From positions 45,022 through 109,021 of the forward strand of contig NZ_LZZM01000022.1 in assembly GCF_002006345.1 (NCBI RefSeq): a stretch of DNA of 64,000 nucleotides, in the 5' to 3' direction. Shown here piece by piece: positions 46,768 through 55,783 of this stretch. A model generated the notes under the pieces. That model worked only from the letters and a program-made list of their open reading frames with translations. It was not told the DNA's origin and did no database searches. The stretch comes from Clostridium puniceum (lineage in GTDB: Bacteria; Bacillota; Clostridia; Clostridiales; Clostridiaceae). Numbering within the stretch: the first letter of the stretch is position 1; each line of letters begins with the position of its first letter. The position numbers and the translations under genes are program-made.

Positions 46768-47904
46768 CTACCAAATTAAAATATCTTTATCTAACAATCT
46801 AAGTATTGCTTCTATAAAGAAATAATCTCCATAAATAATAGGTACATGACGGTCATGTTCAGTTTCGTAAGATCCTGATCCCATAGCGACAATAGAATCA
46901 TAATTTATATCCCAGTTACAGAATTTTTCATCAGTTGCTTTTAAAATATTTATAGCAGCATCAATATAAAAATCTTTTTCCAGTTCAGGCACATTTTTAG
47001 CAATTTCCAACATTCCACAAGCTGCACACACACCAGCAGTAGAGTCCCAGTAAACTGGTTCTTTTGGTGCTCTAAAATCTACTATTGCAACATTTCCAGT
47101 CTTCTCTACATTAGCCATAAAGTAATGAGCCACTTTTTTAGCCGTTGCTAAATATTCTGGTTTTTTAGTGTAATGATAACTTAAAGCAAAACCATATATA
47201 GCCCAAGATTGTCCTCTTGACCAAGATGATCCTGATTCATAGCCTTGTCCTCCAGGTGTTTCTAACAATTCACCATTAGTAGGATCTAAAACAATAATAT
47301 GATTACAAGATCCATCATCTCTAACTGTATTTTTCATAAGTGTATCAACATGATCCATTGCTAAATATGTAAAACGTGGATCACTAATAGTATCAGCTGC
47401 CCAATATAATAATGGAACATTCATCACGCTATCTACAATAACCCATCCTGATCTATCACGATTCCAAGAACGAATAAATTTTCCTCTAGGATTATATCTT
47501 CCAGCTAATAAATGTGCAGCATGCATTCCACGTGCCATTGATCTTTCATTCCCTGTAATACGATAATTGGCAACTGCTGAATGTAACCACATAAATCCAA
47601 CATCATGATGAAGTCCAGTATATTTATCAAAAGCTTTATCTAATTTTGCTTCTACACCTTCAGCAGCTGTTTTATATTTTTCTTCTCCAGTAACATGATA
47701 CATTTGCCATAACATTCCTGGCCAAAAGCCATTTGTCCACCAAACTGTATCAGTTTCTGCTTTATCTTCTCTATACACACCATCTTCTGCAATGTATGGA
47801 ATTTTATCTCCTATACGATCACATTCTGCTGACATTTTATCTTTAATTTTCTTAAAGGTTTGGTCTAGCCATTTTATATTTTCTTCATTAATGTTATGTT
47901 TCAT
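46768..47904 (-). CDS. GH88 unsaturated glucuronyl hydrolase (second copy)
   Basis: 378 aa from the ATG at 47904 (MKHNINEENIKW), with GGAGG upstream. Catalytic Asp candidates are in GLHHDVGFMWLHS and WVIVDSVMNVPLLYWA. WWTNGFWPGMLWQMYHVT and GSSWSRGQSWAIYGFALSYH are family motifs. It is clearly paralogous to the gene at 6911 but differs throughout, so it may prefer another aglycone. It follows IID in PTS operon 2, which ties it to hydrolysis of PTS-imported, phosphorylated unsaturated saccharides. Confidence 0.93.
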   Translation of the reverse strand: MKHNINEENIKWLDQTFKKIKDKMSAECDRIGDKIPYIAEDGVYREDKAETDTVWWTNGFWPGMLWQMYHVTGEEKYKTAAEGVEAKLDKAFDKYTGLHHDVGFMWLHSAVANYRITGNERSMARGMHAAHLLAGRYNPRGKFIRSWNRDRSGWVIVDSVMNVPLLYWAADTISDPRFTYLAMDHVDTLMKNTVRDDGSCNHIIVLDPTNGELLETPGGQGYESGSSWSRGQSWAIYGFALSYHYTKKPEYLATAKKVAHYFMANVEKTGNVAIVDFRAPKEPVYWDSTAGVCAACGMLEIAKNVPELEKDFYIDAAINILKATDEKFCNWDINYDSIVAMGSGSYETEHDRHVPIIYGDYFFIEAILRLLDKDILIW

Positions 47905-47961
47905 AATTATTCCTCCATTATAAAGAATGCGAGGCAGTAAGTACACCTCGCATAAATTTTA

Positions 47962-48795
47962 CTATTTTGTAATCCCAGTAAGTGTAAACACTATAGCAGC
48001 TATAAATATTGCAACTAATGCTCTAACAGGTTTGTTTTTCTTACGTAAGTATGCAAAACAAATCATTGTCAATGATAATGGTAATAATCCTGGTAATATT
48101 TGATCAAACACCGCTTGTAAGTTAAACTTTGCACCTCCAAAGTCTGCTACATAAGATGTTTTGAAGTTAACAAATTGAGCTGACATAGCACCTACCATCA
48201 TTAAACCTAAAACTTGAAATCCCTTTGTAAATGCTGCTATTTTTCCAGTTTTCATAGCATCAGCTACAAATGAACTTCCTAATTTATACCCATATACACC
48301 GCCAAACCAACGAATTAGCATATTAGGTACATTAAATACTAATAAGAAAAGAAGTGGTCCTAAAATTGATCCTTGTTGACAGAAACCTAAAGCAATACCA
48401 GTGGCAACAATTCTTAATGCTCCTGTGTAAATTGAATCACCTATCCCAGCAAAAGGTCCCATTAGTGATACTTTAACTGCTTCAATTGAATGTGAATCAA
48501 ATTCTTCCCCTCTCTCTAATGTTGCTTTACGCTCTTCTTCCATAGAAATCGTTAATGCAAATATAAATGGCGACATTCCTGTATTTGTATTAAAGAAATC
48601 TTGATTTCTTGACATTGCTTCATAAAATTCAGGTGTTTCTTTACCATAGATATCTTCTAAGAATGGTATCATTGTCCATCCATAAGTTGTTCCTTGTTGT
48701 TTTGTATAAGATGTACAGAACATTAAGAACATGCTTCTCCAAAATACTTTTCTAACCAGCTTCTTTGCTTTTTTATCTAATACAATTTTACTCAT
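47962..48795 (-). CDS. PTS mannose-family IID component (operon 2)
   Basis: 277 aa from the ATG at 48795 (MSKIVLDKKAKK), which overlaps the IIC stop exactly as in operon 1. A frame to 48822 is less likely. Landmarks are KQQGTTYGWTMIPFLEDIYG, FNTNTGMSPFIFALTISMEE and VKVSLMGPFAGIGDSIYTGAL. The C-terminal membrane anchor is present. It is the membrane partner of the IIC at 48788. Confidence 0.93.
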   Translation of the reverse strand: MSKIVLDKKAKKLVRKVFWRSMFLMFCTSYTKQQGTTYGWTMIPFLEDIYGKETPEFYEAMSRNQDFFNTNTGMSPFIFALTISMEEERKATLERGEEFDSHSIEAVKVSLMGPFAGIGDSIYTGALRIVATGIALGFCQQGSILGPLLFLLVFNVPNMLIRWFGGVYGYKLGSSFVADAMKTGKIAAFTKGFQVLGLMMVGAMSAQFVNFKTSYVADFGGAKFNLQAVFDQILPGLLPLSLTMICFAYLRKKNKPVRALVAIFIAAIVFTLTGITK

Positions 48796-49642
48796 TGAAG
48801 AAATCCTCACTTTCATCTCCATTTGATACTGTTACAGTTTCTTTTTTAGTTTTTCTCAATTCTGAATATATTACGAGCGCAGCTACTATAGCTCCAATAA
48901 ATGATATTTGCACCAAAGATAACATTTTAGTAGAAGCACCTGTTAATTGAATAGCTCCATCTACAAGCTTAGCACCTGTTGTATTGTTATAGAAGAAGAA
49001 GGCTCCTAAAGCAAATCCTGCGAAATAATATGCTGCAGAACTTGTTTCCCATAATGATTTTAATAATAATGCCATACCTACAGCTGGTAACATACCTGCA
49101 GCAACTGTCATTGAAGCTTGTACCCAAGATGGAATTGCACTGATTAACGCCTTAACAGCATCAGTACCAGCTAAAATTGCAAAGAATCCTAACAAGAAGT
49201 AAGCTGTCTCAAAACAAATAATTTGAATTAACCATAATCTTTTAAAACCTTTTATGTTTTTATGTTTAATATAACTTTCAAACTTTGGCACTATAGATGT
49301 TACAACTATTTTCATAGAAGAATACAATAATGTTCCAAGCATTGAAATTGGTACTGCAAGTACAATAGCTTCTTCAATACTAGTTCCTAAAATCATTGCA
49401 AATGCTGCACCAAAAATTGAACCTAATGTAAAATCAGATGGCATAACTCCACCTAAACTAACATTACCTAAGAAAACTAGTTCTAATTGGGCAGCCATAA
49501 TAATACCTTCAACTGGATGACCTAATAAAATACCTAATAATGATACACAAGCAATTGGTCTTTGAAAAGCTGTACCGCCCCACCAGTCAAAAAATTTTGC
49601 AAGCATTACTACTAATCCTACAATAAGTGCGTTCATTAACAT
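48788..49642 (-). CDS. PTS mannose-family IIC component (operon 2)
   Basis: 284 aa polytopic membrane protein. It has FDWWGGTAFQRPIACVSLLG, LGHPVEGIIMAAQLELVFLG and GGVMPSDFTLGSIFGAAFAM. The C-terminus ESEDFFNE matches that of the operon 1 IIC. It has an extra stretch near the C-terminus (NTTGAKLVDGAIQLTGASTK) absent from operon 1. Encoded between IIB and IID. Confidence 0.93.
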   Translation of the reverse strand: MLMNALIVGLVVMLAKFFDWWGGTAFQRPIACVSLLGILLGHPVEGIIMAAQLELVFLGNVSLGGVMPSDFTLGSIFGAAFAMILGTSIEEAIVLAVPISMLGTLLYSSMKIVVTSIVPKFESYIKHKNIKGFKRLWLIQIICFETAYFLLGFFAILAGTDAVKALISAIPSWVQASMTVAAGMLPAVGMALLLKSLWETSSAAYYFAGFALGAFFFYNNTTGAKLVDGAIQLTGASTKMLSLVQISFIGAIVAALVIYSELRKTKKETVTVSNGDESEDFFNE

Positions 49643-49643
49643 T

Positions 49644-50135
49644 TTATTTCCCTCCTAATAATTGTTTTAATGATTGTTTTTGATCACTTGGTAAAGGTTG
49701 ATATTCAAAATCATATCCCATGTCAAATATTTTATTGAAAGTTTCTTTGTCTTCGTTAGTCACATATACTGTATCAGTTAGTTTTTCTTTTTCAGATAAA
49801 GCTCCACCAATACGTCCATAGTTCGCTAAATTTAATAATGGCTTTTCATTAACTCCTTGAAGTACTTCATAAATATCCTTTGGATTATTACTTAACACTA
49901 AAATTTTCATACTTGCAGCTCTAGGGTCATTTAATAACTCTACTGCTTTTTGAACCGGTAAAATAAATGCCTTTATTCCTGCTGGAGCAGCCATCTTTAA
50001 AGCACTTGATTGCATGTCATTTGCTGCAATTTTATCATTTGCAACTACAATTCTGCTGATACCTAATTGCTTACTCCACATTACTGCTACTTGACCGTGA
50101 ATTAAACGGTCATCAATTCTAACCATTGAAATCAT
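49644..50135 (-). CDS. PTS mannose-family IIB component (operon 2)
   Basis: 163 aa, the same length as the operon 1 paralogue. The phospho-His is in RIDDRLIHGQVAVMWSK at about residue 15, followed by GISRIVVANDKIAANDMQ. The stop lies one base before the IIC start region. AAGGAGAG precedes the ATG. Confidence 0.93.
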   Translation of the reverse strand: MISMVRIDDRLIHGQVAVMWSKQLGISRIVVANDKIAANDMQSSALKMAAPAGIKAFILPVQKAVELLNDPRAASMKILVLSNNPKDIYEVLQGVNEKPLLNLANYGRIGGALSEKEKLTDTVYVTNEDKETFNKIFDMGYDFEYQPLPSDQKQSLKQLLGGK

Positions 50136-50158
50136 ATTTATCTCTCCTTTTTTACTTT

Positions 50159-50587
50159 TTAGAAAAAGTTTTCATCTGAATTACTATTTTGCGAGCTTGC
50201 AAAGTTTTGAGATACATTTATAATACCTTCTTTGCAGCTTTCTATTGCTTCTGCAATCATTTCATCACTTACTGGAGCAGATGCAAGTACCATTTCAATA
50301 ACAAGTGCTATATTCATACCACTAATTAATTTAACATTAGGTAAACCTGTTAAGCTTGTACATCCATTACAAACGCTTCCTCCAAATAAATCTGCAATTA
50401 TGACATATTGTGTTTCAGTATTTGCTTTTGCTTCTACTTCAATTTCATCTACAATAGTTGAATAATGTTCACCAGGCATCATTCCATAACATGACAAAGT
50501 TTCATTTTTCCCAATAATCATTTGAGCAGAATGCATCATACCTTCTGATAATTTACCATGTGATACTAGAATAACTTTTTTATCCAA
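50159..50587 (-). CDS. PTS mannose-family IIA component (operon 2)
   Basis: About 142 aa. The best start is TTG at 50587 (MDKKVILVSHG), with GGTGA 7 bases upstream and an N-terminus matching the operon 1 IIA. GTG at 50599 is the alternative. The active His is in VILVSHGKLSEGM and the second motif is VIIADLFGGSVCNGCTSL. It is the first gene of the second PTS operon. Sigma-54 promoter F gives a leader of about 150 bases. Confidence 0.92.
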   Translation of the reverse strand: MDKKVILVSHGKLSEGMMHSAQMIIGKNETLSCYGMMPGEHYSTIVDEIEVEAKANTETQYVIIADLFGGSVCNGCTSLTGLPNVKLISGMNIALVIEMVLASAPVSDEMIAEAIESCKEGIINVSQNFASSQNSNSDENFF

Positions 50588-50750
50588 ATTAAAAATCACC
50601 GCTTTCTTTATAACCTTATTGTCATATTAAAGGTATTAATTTAAATTTAAAATTTGCCTTTTAGTACATCTCCTTCTTTATCTATTAAAAATTTAAATAA
50701 TATATAAGCAAAAATTAATTTAATATTATCCTTCGTATACTTATTTATTA

Positions 50751-50781
50751 AGCAATTGCCATGCCAATTTTTGTCGACACT
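50751..50781 (-). promoter_or_regulatory. Sigma-54 promoter F with AGTGTC box, before PTS operon 2
   Basis: The minus strand reads TTGGCATGGCAATTGC with 10 bases between GG and GC. AGTGTC (50781-50776) lies 9 bases before TGGC. The remaining 50588-51148 gap holds the distal boxes and the GH51 operon terminator and shows no gene. Confidence 0.92.
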
Positions 50782-50878
50782 ATAAATAATAATTATAAAT
50801 TGTGATTTAAACATTGAAAAACAGGCATTTCACTGTGATTCTTATCTTTTTAGATATCTCTCCCATTCTATAATTTTA

Positions 50879-50915
50879 GACACTTTGTTTTAGATTCCAT
50901 ATATTCTTAGACACA
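50879..50915 (-). promoter_or_regulatory. Distal GTGTCTAA boxes upstream of promoter F
   Basis: Two minus-strand copies of GTGTCTAA (about 50884-50877 and 50914-50907) lie about 31 bases, or three helical turns, apart. They are 110-150 bp upstream of the -24 element. This is a typical spacing for binding of an enhancer protein such as LevR. Confidence 0.6.
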
Positions 50916-51007
50916 AAAAACTAATATTAAAGATTCATAAAAATATTTTTTTTAATTCACCACATCAATATACCTTATATAGGCTATGAAATAATTATTA
51001 CAAAAAC

Positions 51008-51060
51008 AATAGGAGAGACTAATCTAGACTTAAATAAAGCCTATACTAGTCTCTCCTATT
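51008..51060 (-). terminator. Terminator of the GH51 operon
   Basis: Perfect 14-bp arms, AATAGGAGAGACTA (51008-51021) and TAGTCTCTCCTATT (51047-51060). The minus-strand tail is GTTTTTG. It lies 90 bp after the small Cys-rich gene. Confidence 0.85.
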
Positions 51061-51148
51061 ATTTTTAACATTATAAGTATTTTATATTTGATTTCTTTTT
51101 TATGCTCATCTCTTATATAAGAAACTTATCTTTAATGTACGTTACTCT

Positions 51149-51403
51149 CTACCAATGCTTGTCTATATCAGGGCAATAATTCTTCTTAACAGCAGCTCGC
51201 ATTTCCACAAAACAACCACAAATCTTACACATTCCATTGATTAAATTATCACATTCCTTACATATATCAAGTCTTCTCTTATATTCTTCCTCTTCTGTTT
51301 TAAAGTGCTTATCTAAATTTTTAATATAATCCTGCAAATGCTTATATTCTTTTTCTTCAAAAACCTCATCTAATAAACATCGTCTACAAAATCTTTGACT
51401 CAT
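51149..51403 (-). CDS. Small Cys-rich protein (DUF6171-like, zinc-ribbon type)
   Basis: 84 aa with Cys pairs FCRRCLLDEV near the N-terminus, then ICKECDNLINGMCKICGCF, and a final NYCPDID. This arrangement suggests one or two metal-binding ribbons around a helical middle. Its ATG follows the GH51 stop after one base, so translation is coupled. Similar small proteins are common in clostridia without a known role. A family link to DUF6171 is from memory. Confidence 0.7.
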   Translation of the reverse strand: MSQRFCRRCLLDEVFEEKEYKHLQDYIKNLDKHFKTEEEEYKRRLDICKECDNLINGMCKICGCFVEMRAAVKKNYCPDIDKHW

Positions 51404-51404
51404 A

Positions 51405-52883
51405 TTATTCTATAACAAAGTGAATTACACTACATTTAGGAATCTTAAAGTCAATTCCTTTACCAGTAATCTTAAAGTCTTTAAATTCTTGTGCTTTTAC
51501 TATTTCTGGCTCATCAAAAGTATTATAAGCACCCATTTCATTTGTTAAAATAGTAGCTTTTACAGTTTTAATTTCTTTTTCTATAAAAATACCTTCAATA
51601 TCATAACCATCAGAAATAGATAGATTGTTTATAGTAACATTAATTCTACCTTCTGCATCTACTGATACTGATTCATGTAAATTAGGAACTTGATTTTCCT
51701 CTTCAACCCCAATATTTTCAGTATCTATATGGCTTTCAACAAGCGTTGCATCTTGATGGTTTTTATACATATTAAATACATGATAAGTTGGAGTTAATAT
51801 CATCTTTTCTCCTTCTGTTAAAATAACAGATTGAAGTACATTTACTAATTGAGCAATATTTGCCATCTTAACTCTATCACAATTTTTGTTAAAGATATTT
51901 AGGTTAATACCTGCGACTAGTGCATCTCTCATAGTATTTTGTTGATATAAGAAACCTGGATTAGTACCTACTTCAACATCAAACCAAGTTCCCCATTCAT
52001 CAACTATTAATCCAACTTTCTTTTCTGGGTCATATTGATCCATTATAGCACCATGTCTATAAATTAATTCTTCCATTTTTAATGTCTTCTTAAGAGTTAT
52101 ATACCAATCTTTTTCATTGAAGCCTGTTGCTGCTCCCTTTCCTGTCCAAAATTCTCCTGGAATTGTGTAATAATGAAGAGATAATCCATCCATAAAATTA
52201 CCTGCAACCTTCATCACACCTTCAGTCCAATTATAGTCATCTACATTAGCTCCACAAGCTATCTTATAAAGTTTATTATCAGCATAATTTCTGCAGAAAG
52301 TTTGATATCTTCTATATTCATTAGCATAATGTTCTGGTGTCATATTGCCACCACAACCCCAGCTCTCATTACCAACACCAAAATATTTTACTTTCCAAGC
52401 TTCTTCATTACCATTTTTCTTTCTAAGATCAGCCATTGGAGATACACCTTCAAATGTTAGGTATTCAACCCATTCAGACATTTCTTGAACTGTACCACTT
52501 CCTACATTTCCATTAATATATGGTTCACATTCAAGCTGTCTACATAATTCCATAAATTCATGAGTACCAAAGCTATTATCTTCTACTACTCCCCCCCAGT
52601 GAGTATTAATCATTTTTTTGCGATTTTCCTTTGGTCCAATTCCATCTTTCCAATGATATTCATCAGCAAAACATCCACCTGGCCAACGAAGCACTGGTAT
52701 TTTCATTTCTTTTAATGCTTGTACTACATCATTTCTCATACCATTTGTATTAGGAATTTTAGAATTTTCACCTACATATAATCCTTCGTATATACATCTT
52801 CCTAGATGTTCTGAAAAGTGTCCATAGATTTCCTTGTTAATCTTTCCTTTTTTATCGTGTACATTTACAAATAATTTGCTCAT
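51405..52883 (-). CDS. Alpha-L-arabinofuranosidase, GH51
   Basis: 492 aa, the normal GH51 size, no signal peptide. The acid/base Glu is in [15 protein letters not shown] (about 172) and the nucleophile Glu in [16 protein letters not shown] (about 296). The N-terminus has [20 protein letters not shown] and [15 protein letters not shown]. It releases terminal alpha-L-arabinofuranose in the cytoplasm. AGGAGG precedes the ATG. The promoter region has a cre-like palindrome. The ArsR-type regulator encoded 1.1 kb away on the plus strand may control it. Confidence 0.96.
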   Translation of the reverse strand: MSKLFVNVHDKKGKINKEIYGHFSEHLGRCIYEGLYVGENSKIPNTNGMRNDVVQALKEMKIPVLRWPGGCFADEYHWKDGIGPKENRKKMINTHWGGVVEDNSFGTHEFMELCRQLECEPYINGNVGSGTVQEMSEWVEYLTFEGVSPMADLRKKNGNEEAWKVKYFGVGNESWGCGGNMTPEHYANEYRRYQTFCRNYADNKLYKIACGANVDDYNWTEGVMKVAGNFMDGLSLHYYTIPGEFWTGKGAATGFNEKDWYITLKKTLKMEELIYRHGAIMDQYDPEKKVGLIVDEWGTWFDVEVGTNPGFLYQQNTMRDALVAGINLNIFNKNCDRVKMANIAQLVNVLQSVILTEGEKMILTPTYHVFNMYKNHQDATLVESHIDTENIGVEEENQVPNLHESVSVDAEGRINVTINNLSISDGYDIEGIFIEKEIKTVKATILTNEMGAYNTFDEPEIVKAQEFKDFKITGKGIDFKIPKCSVIHFVIE

Positions 52884-52967
52884 AATATCCTCCTTTTATT
52901 TAAGTAAATACTTTAATATTTAAGTTTATAATGTAATTATTCATAATATAACATTTTCTATTATAGT

Positions 52968-52983
52968 AGTCAAACGTTTTCTA
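52968..52983. promoter_or_regulatory. Candidate cre (CcpA) site upstream of GH51
   Basis: The palindromic core AAACGTTT (52972-52979) lies in AGAAAACGTTTGAC, about two mismatches from the cre consensus. It is 85 bp before the GH51 ATG. Catabolite repression of an arabinofuranosidase would be expected. Confidence 0.45.
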
Positions 52984-53130
52984 AATAATTGTGAAAGTTT
53001 ATAAAAACTATTTTTTTATATATTTTTATATTAACTTTTTCCTTTTATTTAAACTTTAGTAGGTATATAATTACTATTAAATATAAATTCACAAGAAAAA
53101 TATTTTGTTTAACACATAGGAGGAATTTCA

Positions 53131-53775
53131 ATGGATCGTACTATATCCCTGCGTGAGGGGCTAGCAAATAAAACTTTTAAAGAAAAATTGGATTATATAT
53201 GGACTTATTACAAACTTCATATATTAAGCATTTTAATTCTAATTTTTTTTGTAGGTTCTTACATATCTTCTCAAATAAATAGACAAGAGGTATATTGTAA
53301 TATTACCTATGTTGGTAATTCAATTAATGCAGACGAATTGACTCCTGCAAAAGACAAACTTAATGATATCTTATTAAATAATAATAAAAAATCAGTTATA
53401 ACTTTTGATTCAATATTTACTGATGACAAGTCAAATGCAGGACTTGCTATGACTCAAAAGTTACATGTGAATATTGCGGCTCAGCAAATAGATATTGCAA
53501 TTGTAAATAAAGAATTTTTTGAGCAAAACTTTTCTTCTGAAATGTTTTTAAACTTGGAATCCCTTAATGGATTCTCCACACTACCTTTATCAAATCATGA
53601 ATTAATAAAAAAGACTGATAGTAATGGTACTAATGGAATTTACGGCATACATGTTAAGAATTTAAAGCTTTTAAATGATATTCATTTTTCTAATGATGAT
53701 AATGTTCTTGTGGTAATTTCTAATACTGAACATAAAGATGCTGTTGTTAATGTATTAAAGACATTCTTAGCTTAA
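53131..53775 (+). CDS. Membrane-anchored protein of unknown function
   Basis: 214 aa. A charged cytoplasmic N-terminus (about 30 residues) precedes one transmembrane helix (ILSILILIFFVGSYIS, about 36-51). A mixed alpha/beta extracytoplasmic part of about 160 residues follows. AGGAGG precedes the ATG. The gene is divergent from GH51 and followed by a palindrome. I do not recognise the family. The start MDRTISLREGLANKTFKEKL is reminiscent of short clostridial proteins that keep a leading amphipathic helix before one membrane span. Confidence 0.75.
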   Translation: MDRTISLREGLANKTFKEKLDYIWTYYKLHILSILILIFFVGSYISSQINRQEVYCNITYVGNSINADELTPAKDKLNDILLNNNKKSVITFDSIFTDDKSNAGLAMTQKLHVNIAAQQIDIAIVNKEFFEQNFSSEMFLNLESLNGFSTLPLSNHELIKKTDSNGTNGIYGIHVKNLKLLNDIHFSNDDNVLVVISNTEHKDAVVNVLKTFLA

Positions 53776-53799
53776 AAAACTTAAGTGTATATATTTTAA

Positions 53800-53830
53800 A
53801 GCTATAATTTTCTAACTGAAAATTATAGCT
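53800..53830. terminator. 13-bp palindromic hairpin after 53775
   Basis: AGCTATAATTTTC (53800-53812) and GAAAATTATAGCT (53818-53830) form a perfect stem with a 5-base loop. No U-run follows (TGCCAATAAATCC), so it may stabilise the 3' end rather than terminate. Confidence 0.5.
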
Positions 53831-53978
53831 GCCAATAAATCCAAATTAACTAAATTTAATTTGAAATTCTTTATTAAATATATCTAATTTCAAATTAAAA
53901 TCGAGTATATATGCTGATTTACAAACCTTATATTTTCTGCTATGATACATTTATTATTTACACGGAAAGGATAAATTT

Positions 53979-54902
53979 ATGCTACATTTTGAATCTATGA
54001 GAGCTGCCAGTGAAATGTTTAAAGCACTAAGTGCACCTATGCGTCTTAAAATAATGGAAATTTTATATGAAGATGGTGATAAAAACTTAAATGACTTAGC
54101 TAATATGCTTGATTTAACTAATAGTGCTATCTCGCTTCATATAAAAAAGTTAGAAGAAGTTGGTTTAATAGAAATTCATACTATGTCTGGAAAGCGTGGT
54201 TCTATGAAAATTTGCAAACCACTTCATGATATTATGATAATTGATTTATTACCTAAAAAAATAGATGTTTCTTCATACCAAGATGAAATTGGTATAGGTT
54301 ATTATTCTAATTGCCAAATAACAGCTACTTGTGGTATCTCAACTAAAGATAATATCATCGGTGAATTTGATGATCCACGTTACTTTTTATTTCCAGAGCA
54401 TTTTGGAGCATCTATTCTTTGGTTTACCACTGGATTTATAGAATATAATTTACCAAATCGTTTAACTGCTGGTCAAAAATTAACAGAACTTCAACTTTCT
54501 TTTGAAATTTCATCTGAAAGCCCTGGTTATAATGAAGATTATCCATCTGATATTCATTTTTCTATTAATAATATAAACTTAGGCTATTGGGTAAGTCCTG
54601 GAGATTTTGGTGCTAGACGTGGAAGATTGACTCCTGCTTGGTGGCCTGAAATCTGTAATCAGTATGGAAGACTTAAAACTTTGTCAATTAACAAAAATGG
54701 AACGTTTATTGATGGCGGATATCAAATTTCTAAAACTACAATTGATGATCTTAACTTAGATTACACCAGCACTATTTCTTTCCGTTTTTCTGTTCCTAAA
54801 GATACGAAAAATGTTGGAGGCTTCACATTGTTTGGAGAAGGCTTTGGAGATTATAATCAATCTATTAAAATGCAGACTTTTTATGAAATGAACGAATCAT
54901 AA
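53979..54902 (+). CDS. ArsR-family transcriptional regulator with C-terminal beta-rich ligand domain
   Basis: 307 aa, about three times the length of plain ArsR proteins. The N-terminal 90 residues are a winged HTH (FKALSAPMRLKIMEILYEDG, LTNSAISLHIKKLEEVGLIE). The C-terminal 210 residues form a beta-sandwich-like domain rich in Gly and aromatic residues (LGYWVSPGDFGARRGRLTPA). Similar fused regulators are found near arabinose and other glycosidase genes in clostridia, which suggests a sugar ligand (inference). AAAGGA precedes the ATG. Confidence 0.82.
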   Translation: MLHFESMRAASEMFKALSAPMRLKIMEILYEDGDKNLNDLANMLDLTNSAISLHIKKLEEVGLIEIHTMSGKRGSMKICKPLHDIMIIDLLPKKIDVSSYQDEIGIGYYSNCQITATCGISTKDNIIGEFDDPRYFLFPEHFGASILWFTTGFIEYNLPNRLTAGQKLTELQLSFEISSESPGYNEDYPSDIHFSINNINLGYWVSPGDFGARRGRLTPAWWPEICNQYGRLKTLSINKNGTFIDGGYQISKTTIDDLNLDYTSTISFRFSVPKDTKNVGGFTLFGEGFGDYNQSIKMQTFYEMNES

Positions 54903-54971
54903 TTATTTAATTTTCTATTTTTGTTGCCTATAATTTAAAGCAAACAATAAATATTCTTACCGTTCCAGTAA

Positions 54972-55015
54972 TTATAGAGAAACTCAAGCAATTACTATGA
55001 GAAATTGCTTGAATT
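54972..55015. terminator. Inverted repeat between convergent genes
   Basis: GAAACTCAAGCAATT pairs with AATTGCTTGAATTTC with one internal mismatch. It sits between the ArsR-type gene (plus) and the HAD relic (minus), so it may end transcription from both sides. U-runs are weak. Confidence 0.5.
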
Positions 55016-55045
55016 TCTGCAATTTATGGAGAATTAATCTTCAGG

Positions 55046-55735
55046 TTATAAAATAACATATTTTTTTAGTGCTGCTGCCACTTCATCTTTATCATTTGTT
55101 AAAGTCACATCATTTCCATGCTTTTTAACCTCTTCTGGTGCATTCCCCATAGCTATTCCGAGCCCAGCATATTCGAGCATGTCTATATCATTATAATTAT
55201 CACCCATTGCTATTATTTCTGATTTATCTACATTAAATTTCTTTTGTAAAATATTAATTGCAGATGTTTTTGATGATTTTGTTGGCATGATTTCTACGTA
55301 TGTTGGTTTTGATGGATATATGTTTAAATCAATAGCTTTAGTGCCTTTTTTTAATAAATCTATTTTATCTGGAGCTGCCATACATAAAATTTTATTTGGT
55401 CCAGTCCCTTCATTTTTCCATATTTCTATTAATTCCTTAAAGTTTGTTACTCTAGGAATAATATTTGTTATATCACTTTCTTGTTTAGCCCAATAATCTA
55501 TTTCTTCTATATACCATTCATCATCTTTATATAAGCTAATGTGTATATTATGATCACAAGCTAACTTGTATATTTCTTCAAGATTAAAAATATCTATATT
55601 TTCTTTAGCTAATGTCTTATTATCCTCATCTAGAATCAAAGCTCCACTGTAACAAATAATTGGTTGCTTAATTCCAAGTTCCTTTTGTAAAAATGTTATT
55701 CCCTTAGGCATTCTAGCTGGAACTAAATTAATTTC
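55046..55735 (-). pseudogene. 5'-truncated Cof-type HAD phosphatase
   Basis: The frame is open from 55735 (EINLVPARMPKGITFLQKEL) to 55046 and ends in the conserved part with IIAMGDNYNDIDMLEYAGLG (motif IV). A stop lies directly before 55735. The first 40 or so residues, including the catalytic DxDGT motif I, are absent in every frame. Intact family members are about 265-270 aa. An ATG at 55711 could still give 221 residues, but the product would lack the nucleophile Asp. Confidence 0.8.
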
Positions 55736-55783
55736 TTATTTTAATAATTCTTTCCCTTATTATTGCTTAATAATCCTGCATAA

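Noticed and set aside
55046..55711. Intact 221-aa HAD phosphatase
   Set aside because: The catalytic DxDGT motif is missing and a stop precedes the remaining frame, so it is treated as truncated.
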